Positions 15,629 to 22,531 of a stretch of 43,175 nucleotides of DNA are shown here, piece by piece (the first letter of the stretch is position 1; every line of letters starts with the position of its first letter). Where the stretch lies: NCBI GenBank assembly GCA_022361395.1, contig JAKSAX010000101.1:1-43175 (forward strand). The letters are read 5' to 3'. The notes under the pieces are model-generated. The model was not told the DNA's origin. It did no database searches and was given only the letters and a program-made list of their open reading frames with translations. This stretch comes from Desulfobacterales bacterium (GTDB lineage: Bacteria > Desulfobacterota > Desulfobacteria > Desulfobacterales > Desulfobacteraceae). The translations under genes and the position numbers were made by a program.

Positions 15629-16933
15629 ATGAAAACACAGATCGAATACGCCCGCGAGGGCAAACTCACCAGGGAAATGACCTTTGTCGCAGAATCAGAA
15701 GGCCTGTCAACAGACTTCATTATGGACAAGGTTGCCAGGGGCGAAATCGTCATCCCATGCAACACCAACCGGCCCAACCAGAAAATTGCCGGTATCGGTA
15801 CAGGACTGAGAACCAAGGTAAACGCCTCCATCGGGACCTCTTCCGATATCTGCGATGTGGATCTTGAAGTGGCCAAGGCCAAGGCTGCCGAAGAAGAGGG
15901 GGCAGACACCCTCATGGAGCTGTCTGCTGCCGGCAACATGGATAAAATCAGGCGTACCGTCCTGGCCAACACAGACCTTCCCGTTGGCAACGTTCCCCTG
16001 TACCAGGCATTCAAGGAGGTCATCCGCAAATACCAGAACCCTGCCAAACTGGATCCGGAATACCTGTTTGACCTGATCGAACAGCAGCTGGACGACGGGT
16101 TGAGCTTCATGGCCATCCACTGCGGTATTAACCAGTACACCATTGAACGCCTCAGGAAACAGGGATTCCGCTATGGCGGCCTGGCCTCAAAGGGCGGCAC
16201 ATATATGGTGGCCTGGATGGATATCAATAAAAAGGAAAACCCCCTTTACGAACAATTTGACAGGGTCTGCGCCCTGATGAAAAAATATGATGCCGTCTTT
16301 TCCCTGGGGAACGGCATCCGGGCAGGCGCCATCCACGACAGCCATGACCGGGCCCAGATGGCCGAGATGATCATTAACTGCGAACTGGCTGAAATCGGCC
16401 GGGACCTGGGCTGCCAGATGATGGTGGAAGGCCCCGGCCACGTCCCCCTGGATGAAATCGAAGGCAATATCATGCTGGAAAAACGGATGTCCGGCAATGC
16501 CCCCTATTATGTACTGGGTCCCATCCCCTGTGACACCGGTGCCGGATATGATCATATTACCGCCGCCATTGGTGCGGCCTCATCTGCCCGTTACGGCGCA
16601 GACCTGATCTGCTATATCACTCCGGCCGAACATCTGGCCCTGCCCTCAGTGGCAGATGTGCGTGAAGGCGTAAGAGCCACCCGCCTGGCTGCCAGAATCG
16701 GTGATATTTCCAAATATCCCGACCGCAGGGAGAACGAAAAACAGGCAGCCATGGCCAGGAGGGACATGCGCTGGGACGACCTTGAAAAATACCTGCTCTT
16801 CCCGGATGTGGCAAAATCCATCCGTGAGGAACGGGCACCGGAACAAAAAGAGACCTGCACCATGTGCGGGGATTTCTGTGCCATGAAAAAAGGCATGGAG
16901 ATATTTGAGAAAGATATAACAGACAAGAGGTAA
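15629..16933 (+). CDS. bzaF: 5-hydroxybenzimidazole synthase BzaF (ThiC paralogue)
   Basis: A 434-residue ThiC-family radical SAM enzyme with the C-terminal cluster CTMCGDFC, MVEGPGHVPLDEIEG and YITPAEHLALPSVADV. Characterised BzaF proteins turn aminoimidazole ribotide into 5-hydroxybenzimidazole, the lower-ligand base for anaerobic B12. Assignment to BzaF rather than a second ThiC rests on context: a cobalamin riboswitch upstream, cobT 3 bp downstream, and a separate thiC in a TPP-regulated operon. This bzaF-cobT pairing is known from Geobacter-type deltaproteobacteria. GCGAGGAGACT precedes the ATG. No bzaCDE-like methylation or hydroxylation genes follow, so the end product is probably 5-hydroxybenzimidazolyl-cobamide unless they lie elsewhere. 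Confidence 0.9.
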   Translation: MKTQIEYAREGKLTREMTFVAESEGLSTDFIMDKVARGEIVIPCNTNRPNQKIAGIGTGLRTKVNASIGTSSDICDVDLEVAKAKAAEEEGADTLMELSAAGNMDKIRRTVLANTDLPVGNVPLYQAFKEVIRKYQNPAKLDPEYLFDLIEQQLDDGLSFMAIHCGINQYTIERLRKQGFRYGGLASKGGTYMVAWMDINKKENPLYEQFDRVCALMKKYDAVFSLGNGIRAGAIHDSHDRAQMAEMIINCELAEIGRDLGCQMMVEGPGHVPLDEIEGNIMLEKRMSGNAPYYVLGPIPCDTGAGYDHITAAIGAASSARYGADLICYITPAEHLALPSVADVREGVRATRLAARIGDISKYPDRRENEKQAAMARRDMRWDDLEKYLLFPDVAKSIREERAPEQKETCTMCGDFCAMKKGMEIFEKDITDKR

Positions 16934-16936
16934 GCT

Positions 16937-18001
16937 ATGTCACTGCTTGAACAGACCATAGGATCAATTAGGGAAACCCTGGACCAGGAAGTCCTGGCCG
17001 CAGCCAAGCAGCGCCTTGCCGACCAGGCCAAGCCTGCCGGCAGCCTCGGGATCATGGAAGGTATCGGCGCCCGCCTTGCCGCCATAAAAGGCACCATTGA
17101 CGTCCGCCTGACAAACAAGCGGATCGTTACCTGCGCCGGGGACCACGGTGTAACCGACGAAGGGGTCAGCCTGTTTCCGGCTGAAGTCACCCCCCAGATG
17201 GTGATGAACTTTGCCGGAGGCGGCGCCTCGGTAAATGTCATCGGCAACCATGCCGGCGCCGTTGTCAAGGCAGCCGACCTGGGAGTGAACCATGACTTCC
17301 CTGCCGACCTGCCCATCTTCCATAAAAAGGTCCGCCACGGTACGGGTAACTTCACCAAAGAACCGGCCATGACCCGGGAAGAGGCTGTCCGTTCCATTGA
17401 GGCCGGTATTGAGATCGTGGAAGAACTCCAGGCCGAAGCCCCTGTGGATCTGTTGGGCACCGGTGATATGGGGATCGGTAATACCACCCCTTCATCAGCT
17501 ATTATTGCGGCCTTTTCAGGCCTGCCCGTGGAAACCCTTACCGGCCGCGGCACCGGCATTGACGATGCCGCCCTGGCCAATAAGATCGCCGTCATCCGGA
17601 AAGGCCTTGACCTGCACAACCCCGATCCCAAGGATCCCATTGACGTCCTCTCAAAGGTCGGCGGCCTTGAAATCGGCGGCCTGGCAGGGCTTGTACTGGG
17701 AGCGGCAGCCCACGGCATCCCCGTGATCTGCGACGGCCTCATCTCCACGGCAGGGGCACTGATTGCCTGTGAGCTGGCTCCGGCAGCCAAGCAATACCTG
17801 TTTGCCAGCCACAAATCCGTTGAAATCGGCCATAAATACATGCACGACCGCCTGGGGCTCGATCCCCTTATTGACCTGAAGTTCCGCCTCGGCGAAGGCA
17901 CAGGCGCTGCCGTCTGCATGGAGCTTCTGGATCTTGCCACACGCATCCTGGCAGATATCAAAACCTTTGAAGAGGTCGGGGTATCCCAGGCAGACCAATA
18001 A
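16937..18001 (+). CDS. cobT: Nicotinate-nucleotide-dimethylbenzimidazole phosphoribosyltransferase CobT
   Basis: A 354-residue enzyme that activates the lower-ligand base by transferring ribose phosphate from nicotinate mononucleotide, giving alpha-ribazole phosphate. Motifs include RIVTCAGDHGVTDEGVS, LLGTGDMGIGNTTPSSAI, TGRGTGIDD and the C-terminal RLGEGTGAA holding the catalytic glutamate. Full length for the family. It starts 3 bp after bzaF and so shares the cobalamin riboswitch. The natural substrate here is probably 5-hydroxybenzimidazole. Two hairpins follow the stop. Confidence 0.95.
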   Translation: MSLLEQTIGSIRETLDQEVLAAAKQRLADQAKPAGSLGIMEGIGARLAAIKGTIDVRLTNKRIVTCAGDHGVTDEGVSLFPAEVTPQMVMNFAGGGASVNVIGNHAGAVVKAADLGVNHDFPADLPIFHKKVRHGTGNFTKEPAMTREEAVRSIEAGIEIVEELQAEAPVDLLGTGDMGIGNTTPSSAIIAAFSGLPVETLTGRGTGIDDAALANKIAVIRKGLDLHNPDPKDPIDVLSKVGGLEIGGLAGLVLGAAAHGIPVICDGLISTAGALIACELAPAAKQYLFASHKSVEIGHKYMHDRLGLDPLIDLKFRLGEGTGAAVCMELLDLATRILADIKTFEEVGVSQADQ

Positions 18002-18007
18002 GCCCCT

Positions 18008-18075
18008 CCGGCCCGGACATTTCCGGGCCGGCCGCACATCCAAACGCCCCCGGATAATTTCCAGGGGCGTTTTTC
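18008..18075 (+). terminator. Tandem hairpins ending the bzaF-cobT operon
   Basis: The first hairpin is CCGGCCCGGA / TCCGGGCCGG with a 4-nt loop (18008-18031). The second is ACGCCCC / GGGGCGT followed by TTTTT (18043-18075), a standard intrinsic terminator. Confidence 0.8.
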
Positions 18076-18235
18076 ATTGAAAAAAGTCCTGAAAATCAGG
18101 GTTTCCCCGATTGTTTTTCCCGCCACGATTGATTATTCACTGCTATGGGTCTATGTTTTTAGAGGAGATGAGATTAATGACTGTCCCAAATAAACCGCAC
18201 AGCGTATACATCCAATAAACCAACGGGACCCGCAG

Positions 18236-18958
18236 TTGATTATACCTAAAAAACCGATAACCGGACTGATCATACTCATGTCACTCATAAGTGCAGGCCA
18301 TTCAGGCGCAAAGGAGTCTGTTATCCTTCTCCACGGGCTTGCACGGACCAACCGGTCCATGGTGAAAATGGCTGCCTCACTAAAGGCCGAAGGGTTTCAC
18401 ACGGTCAACCAGGATTATCCGTCAACTGATTTTCCCATAGAGGTACTGGCTGAAAAAACCATTGAAAAGGCATTGAAAAAATGCCCGTCAGGCAACAGGA
18501 TCCACTTTGTCACCCATTCCCTGGGGGGAATTCTGGTGCGCCAGTACCTGAGCGGCCATACCATTGAACACCTGGGAAGGGTGGTGATGCTCGGCCCGCC
18601 GAACCAGGGGAGCCAGGTGGTGGATGCATTGAAAAACATGCCTGGTTTTAAGCTGCTGAACGGCCCTTCCGGAATGCAGCTTGGCACGGATGCCCAAAGC
18701 GTTCCCATCAGGCTCGGTCCGGCAGATTTTGAGGTGGGAATCATCGCAGGCAGCCGGAGCATCAACCTGATTTTGTCCACATTTTTACCGGGCCGGGATG
18801 ACGGCAAGGTCACCATAAAGAATACAAAACTGGAAGGGATGGCCGATCATATTACCCTGCCGGTCTCCCACCCTTTTATGATGAGAGATAAGACAGTGAT
18901 CCGCCAGGCCATCCGGTTTCTCAGGGACGGCAGGTTTGGCAGGGAAACCGATCATTAA
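18236..18958 (+). CDS. Secreted alpha/beta hydrolase, lipase-like
   Basis: A 240-residue alpha/beta hydrolase with an apparent signal peptide (PKKPITGLIILMSLISAGHSGA). The oxyanion segment is VILLHGLARTNRSM, the nucleophile elbow is THSLGG (GxSxG variant) and HPF near the end may carry the catalytic histidine. This resembles the PGAP1/lipase-class esterases. Start is uncertain: TTG 18236 keeps the full signal peptide, but the ribosome site is weak; the internal ATG 18278 would shorten it. A 13-codon ORF with a good ribosome site (18178-18219) precedes it in another frame. Monocistronic. Substrate unknown. Confidence 0.72.
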   Translation: MIIPKKPITGLIILMSLISAGHSGAKESVILLHGLARTNRSMVKMAASLKAEGFHTVNQDYPSTDFPIEVLAEKTIEKALKKCPSGNRIHFVTHSLGGILVRQYLSGHTIEHLGRVVMLGPPNQGSQVVDALKNMPGFKLLNGPSGMQLGTDAQSVPIRLGPADFEVGIIAGSRSINLILSTFLPGRDDGKVTIKNTKLEGMADHITLPVSHPFMMRDKTVIRQAIRFLRDGRFGRETDH

Positions 18959-19043
18959 TCTTATACAGCTTGTCTGCCCAGGATCAATCATCCACTGATT
19001 TTCCCACTTCTCTTCATGTCTATCCTGTGATATATCGCATGCA

Positions 19044-19203
19044 GTGAACCTGTTTTCCTTAAGGGAACCCGGTTAAAATCCGGGGCGGACCCGCCGCTGT
19101 GAATGGGGACGAAAACCGCAGAGGCCACTGTGTTGTAAGTAAACCAGCGAAACAGCACGGGAAGGCGCGGTGATTAGAAGGATCCACAAGCCAGAATATC
19201 TTA
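19044..19203 (+). ncRNA. Cobalamin riboswitch upstream of the SSS transporter
   Basis: Aptamer blocks are present in order: AAGGGAACCCGGTTAAAATCC, GGACCCGCCGCTGTGAATGG, GGCCACTGTG, CACGGGAAGGCG, and the 3' AAGCCAGAATA. Together with the repeat and terminator it fills the 439-bp gap before the symporter gene. The palindromic repeat copy 2 starts 15 nt after the aptamer, so it separates the aptamer from the terminator at 19362. Confidence 0.92.
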
Positions 19204-19217
19204 GGGAAAGCGTTAAT

Positions 19218-19314
19218 GGGTCGCGAAAGAATTAGTTCACATTCTGTTTGCAAAATACCCAAGGTTTTAAGGGTTTTTAAAACAGACTAGGTGAAGTTAT
19301 TTTTGCGCGATCCC
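19218..19314. repeat. MITE-like palindromic repeat, copy 2
   Basis: About 97 bp, closely matching copy 1 at 1658-1756. It begins GGGTCGCG and ends GCGCGATCCC. The left half (AGTTCAC..CTGTTTGCAAAATACCC) and the reverse complement of the right half (AACTTCACC..CTGTTTTAAAAACCC) align over nearly the full length, so the element is one imperfect hairpin. It has no ORF and no obvious target-site duplication. It lies in the 5' leader of the symporter gene. Confidence 0.8.
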
Positions 19315-19361
19315 TAAATAAACGTCTCGGAGAGACGGTAAATCCCCGGGCTGATAAAGTG

Positions 19362-19386
19362 CCGGCTCGCGGAGCGGCCGGTTTTT
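19362..19386 (+). terminator. Leader terminator, probable riboswitch expression platform
   Basis: CCGGCTCGC / GCGGCCGG with one bulge forms a GC-rich stem followed by TTTTT, 11 bp before the symporter start codon. A second small hairpin, CGTCTC / GAGACG, sits just upstream at 19323-19337. This fits premature termination controlled by the upstream cobalamin aptamer. Confidence 0.65.
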
Positions 19387-19397
19387 GGGAGTTTATC

Positions 19398-20933
19398 ATG
19401 GCATCATATCACCTGTTTCTGCTTGTCCTGGCTGTTTATATTTCCTTCCTGGTCCTAACCGGGCTTTACTTCAGTAAAAAACAAAAATCCCAGACCGACT
19501 TCTGGCTGGCGGGAAAATCCGCAGGCTTTTTATCCGTCGGGTTTTCCGCTGCCGCCTCCTGGCTGACGGCAGGGGCGCTTCTGGCGGTTATCGGTTTTTA
19601 TATGCTTTTAGGCATGGGATCGGTGTGGGGATTTGTGGCCCCCAATATCCTGGCGCTCTTTATCATTGCCTTTTTTGTGAAAAAGATAAAATCCCTGCCG
19701 GCCATTACCCAGCCGGAACTCCTTGAAATGAGATACGGCAGTTTTTTAAGGCTGCCCGTGGCCGTCATCATCACCGTGGTCATGATCCTGTTTGCCGTTG
19801 CCGATATCAAGGGGTTTGCCATGGTCCTTGAAATATTTTACGGGATCAGCCCGACCTGGTCCGCTCTGATCGTCGGGCTTGCCGTTGCCGTATATGTCAC
19901 CCTTGGCGGCCTGTCCGCCGTCATTGCCACGGATATGATTCAGTTTATCTGCCTCTCCCTTTTTATCCTGATCATGGCCGCCGTTGTCACATCCGGAGGG
20001 GGGAGTGCCGCAGGGCTTTCCCTTGGGGAGATGGTAGGGGGCACACCTGAGGGATGGTGGAATCCGGCATCCATCGGAATGCCCATGGTATTGATCTTTG
20101 TACTGGCCATTATTCCCGGATGGATCACGGAGCAGGATCCCTGGCAACGGGTGTGGGCGGCAAAGGATGAACGCTCCGCCCGGAACGGGATGTTTCTGGG
20201 ATCTTTCCTGGTGGCTGTGGTTTTCGGTGCCTGCGCCCTGATCGCCCTGGGCCTGAACAACATCTATCCTGAAATTGCAGAGGCCGGATTCCCCATGGGA
20301 ATGGCCAAGGCAGAACCGGCACTTCTGACCTTTATCATGGAGAGCCGGTTTTCAGATATCAGCCTGGCCCTGTGCGCCGTCGCCCTTGCCACGGCCGCCA
20401 TGTCCTGTACAGATACCTTTGCCGCCTCCGGTGCCTCCTGCATTTCAAGGGATATCTTCCAGCGGTATATTTACAAAGATGCCGGTATGAAGCAGGTGCG
20501 CCTGGTTAACCGGCTCAGCGTTCTTTTAATCGTAGCCCTGGCCACCCTGGGCTCTTTTTACATCAACAGCATCATAGATGCCATCCACATTGCCACCTTT
20601 ATTGCCTCTGCATCTTATTTTTTCGCCCTCATGGGCGGCCTGTACTGGAAACGGGCCACAGGCCCGGGAGCTGTTGCCTCACTCTGGACAGGATTCATCA
20701 TCCAGACCGGCCTGGTCATATTTGACCTGGCCAAAACAGCGCCCATGGCACCGCCTTATCTTGAAAGCATCCATCCCGTATTCATGGGCCATGGTGTTAT
20801 TATTGCCATGCTCATCTCCGGTATTGTATTTGTAGGTGTTTCTCTGGCCACGAAACCTTGCGAAAAAGAGCAGCTGGATATCTTTTTTAAAAACGGGAAT
20901 GTGGAAACAACCGGTCCTGCAACGGAAAGATAA
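19398..20933 (+). CDS. Sodium:solute symporter (SSS family), B12-riboswitch-linked
   Basis: A ~511-residue integral membrane protein with about 12-13 hydrophobic helices, beginning LFLLVLAVYISFLVLTGLYF. Family features include DFWLAGKSAGFLSVGFSAAASWLTAGALL, ITQPELLEMRYG and ATAAMSCTDTFAASGASCISRDIFQ (sodium-site helix). SSS members import sugars, amino acids, carboxylates or vitamins with sodium. The track ORF starts at 19359, but GGGAG before ATG 19398 supports the later start and keeps the leader terminator untranslated. Control by a cobalamin aptamer suggests a cobamide-related solute or a nutrient replacing a B12-dependent product. Substrate cannot be read from sequence. Confidence 0.85.
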   Translation: MASYHLFLLVLAVYISFLVLTGLYFSKKQKSQTDFWLAGKSAGFLSVGFSAAASWLTAGALLAVIGFYMLLGMGSVWGFVAPNILALFIIAFFVKKIKSLPAITQPELLEMRYGSFLRLPVAVIITVVMILFAVADIKGFAMVLEIFYGISPTWSALIVGLAVAVYVTLGGLSAVIATDMIQFICLSLFILIMAAVVTSGGGSAAGLSLGEMVGGTPEGWWNPASIGMPMVLIFVLAIIPGWITEQDPWQRVWAAKDERSARNGMFLGSFLVAVVFGACALIALGLNNIYPEIAEAGFPMGMAKAEPALLTFIMESRFSDISLALCAVALATAAMSCTDTFAASGASCISRDIFQRYIYKDAGMKQVRLVNRLSVLLIVALATLGSFYINSIIDAIHIATFIASASYFFALMGGLYWKRATGPGAVASLWTGFIIQTGLVIFDLAKTAPMAPPYLESIHPVFMGHGVIIAMLISGIVFVGVSLATKPCEKEQLDIFFKNGNVETTGPATER

Positions 20934-20943
20934 GCTTAAGAAT

Positions 20944-20976
20944 CCCGCCCCTGAAAACATTCAGGGGCGGGGTTTT
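20944..20976 (+). terminator. Intrinsic terminator after the symporter
   Basis: CCCGCCCCTGA / TCAGGGGCGGG with a 6-nt loop is followed by TTTT. The convergent PilZ gene ends inside the hairpin (TGA at 20961-20963), so the element is shared by both strands. Confidence 0.85.
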
Positions 20977-21365
20977 AAAACTGATTCATCCTCCGACTGT
21001 ACTGTGTTTTTATGAATATAGTAGGCCAGATCAGATTTTTGCCGGGTATCCAGATTTGTAAACCGGACATGGCATCTGCGGCACTCCATGGAGCTGAACG
21101 GAGAAATATTCAGAACCGGATATTCCCCGACAATTTCATATTGGAGCGCTCCCACAAAAGAACTCATACTGACCAGAGAAAGGTACTCTTCAGGTAAAGA
21201 CCTGTTTTCTTTATTGTCAACAATATATTTAAAGCAGAGACCGCCTTTACTTATATTGATAACCTGCCCAGCTTTAGACGACTTCTCAATCGCGGCAAAA
21301 GCACCTTCGGAAGCCATATAACGCTCTTCTTTTCTTCTTTCGAAAGCCGGTATTTTTTTAGACAT
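20961..21365 (-). CDS. PilZ-like domain protein
   Basis: A 134-residue protein with features of a PilZ domain: the N-terminal arginine cluster FERRKEERY and, about 20 residues on, NISKGGLCF, matching the RxxxR...[DN]xSxxG cyclic-di-GMP binding pattern. The C-terminal part contains a CRRCHVRF segment and no enzymatic domain. It could act as a cyclic-di-GMP effector, fitting the HD-GYP gene elsewhere in the window. GGAAGGATATATTTC precedes the ATG. The stop lies in the terminator hairpin shared with the symporter. Confidence 0.75.
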   Translation of the reverse strand: MSKKIPAFERRKEERYMASEGAFAAIEKSSKAGQVINISKGGLCFKYIVDNKENRSLPEEYLSLVSMSSFVGALQYEIVGEYPVLNISPFSSMECRRCHVRFTNLDTRQKSDLAYYIHKNTVQSEDESVLKPRP

Positions 21366-21466
21366 GAAATATATCCTTCCACCTTTGATTTAATTTGAAA
21401 CAGTCTCTTTGGATGCCCTGTATTGCGGGAAACCCACAGGGAGCAATTTTATTGAACCTATTGGAC

Positions 21467-22126
21467 CTATTGAACAGATGCAAGATCTGTGAGGCCTTTT
21501 GTAATCGCATATTTAGTAAGGCCTGCGATGGTGTGTATGTTCAGTTTTTTTTTAATGTTATTCCGGTGAACATCAACGGTCTTCGAACTGATGTTCATCT
21601 GTGCGGAAATGGTTTTGCTTGTATGACCTTCTGATATCAATTGAAGTACTTCACGTTCCCGGGCGGATAGCAGGGATAAACTGTCCACCGCATCCCATTC
21701 CCTGTTTTTAGCAAACTCCACCACCATATGGGTTATTTCAGGGCTCAGGTATGTGGCGCCTGATAATATCACATTCAATGCTTTTACCACCTCTTCAAAC
21801 GGGGCGGTTTTCAACAGGTAGCCTGAAGCGCCTGCGTTGAGCATGCCCATTACATAGGGTTTGGCCGAGTGCATGGTCAGGGCCATGACCTTTGTGTCTG
21901 GGACGGTGGCAACAATCTGGCGGGTGGCTTCGATACCGTTCATATCCGGCATGCTGACATCCATTAAAACAATGTCCGGCCTGAGTTCTTCCGTCAGTTT
22001 CAAGGCAACCCTGCCGTTGTCGGCCCTGGCAACCACGTGGAATTCACTGCTGGATTCAAGGGTGTGGCCGATACTGTCCCGCACGATCTGATGGTCATCA
22101 ACAACAAGGATTCTGGGTTTTTCCAT
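21467..22126 (-). CDS. NarL/FixJ-family response regulator
   Basis: A 219-residue regulator with a receiver domain (ILVVDDHQIVRDS, phospho-acceptor Asp in VLMDVSMPDMNG, lysine in LLKTAPFEE) and a C-terminal LuxR-type helix-turn-helix (LSAREREVLQLISEGHTSKTISAQMNISSKTVDVHRNNIKKKL). All receiver residues appear intact. It is divergent from a large sensor kinase-like gene at 22532, its likely partner. The ribosome site is weak. Target genes are unknown; an inverted repeat in the shared intergenic region may be an operator. Confidence 0.9.
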   Translation of the reverse strand: MEKPRILVVDDHQIVRDSIGHTLESSSEFHVVARADNGRVALKLTEELRPDIVLMDVSMPDMNGIEATRQIVATVPDTKVMALTMHSAKPYVMGMLNAGASGYLLKTAPFEEVVKALNVILSGATYLSPEITHMVVEFAKNREWDAVDSLSLLSAREREVLQLISEGHTSKTISAQMNISSKTVDVHRNNIKKKLNIHTIAGLTKYAITKGLTDLASVQ

Positions 22127-22531
22127 TGAGTACTCGTTCTAAGAATAATTGGAATCATTTATATGATAGCGTATATTTTTTTTACCAGAAATCCGCCCCC
22201 GAGATCAAGACATACTTTTAACCGCCTTAATTTGCTGGAAATATAACAAAAAAGACTCGCCGCATGCACCAAGGGCAGCGCATTCCTCAGTAAAAAAACA
22301 CCTGGTCCGGTATACTGTTTTTATTTGCTGAAGAATGCAGAAAAGCGGTGACCGCTGCGTATACCGGAACCGTTCATTTACATTGGAGATCAAAATATGA
22401 TGACATATCCGGCCCCCGGTATTTTACTTATTTGCCTGTAGACAAATTTTCCCTTTTTTTTCGACAGCAAAAGCTGTTATAGAACATCAATAAAATATTG
22501 CAACGTTTATTTCACAAGGGCGGCAATTATT
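22127..22531. promoter_or_regulatory. 405-bp divergent intergenic region with inverted repeat
   Basis: This AT-rich region holds the promoters of the response regulator and the kinase. CCGGTATAC (22307-22315) and GTATACCGG (22359-22367) form a perfect inverted repeat enclosing a small hairpin, GCGGTGACCGC. A 14-codon ORF behind TTGGAGATCAAAAT (22397-22441) could be a leader peptide but is unsupported otherwise. CAGCAAAAGCTG at about 22467 is a further small palindrome. Confidence 0.4.

Noticed and set aside
16612-18126. 504-residue minus-strand ORF opposite bzaF and cobT
   Set aside because: It is the complement of two well-recognised genes; composition is rich in Ser/Arg/Pro as expected for a shadow frame, and no ribosome site or domain was seen.
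22205-22393. 62-residue minus-strand ORF in the regulator/kinase intergenic region
   Set aside because: No ribosome site or family match, and it runs through the inverted repeat.
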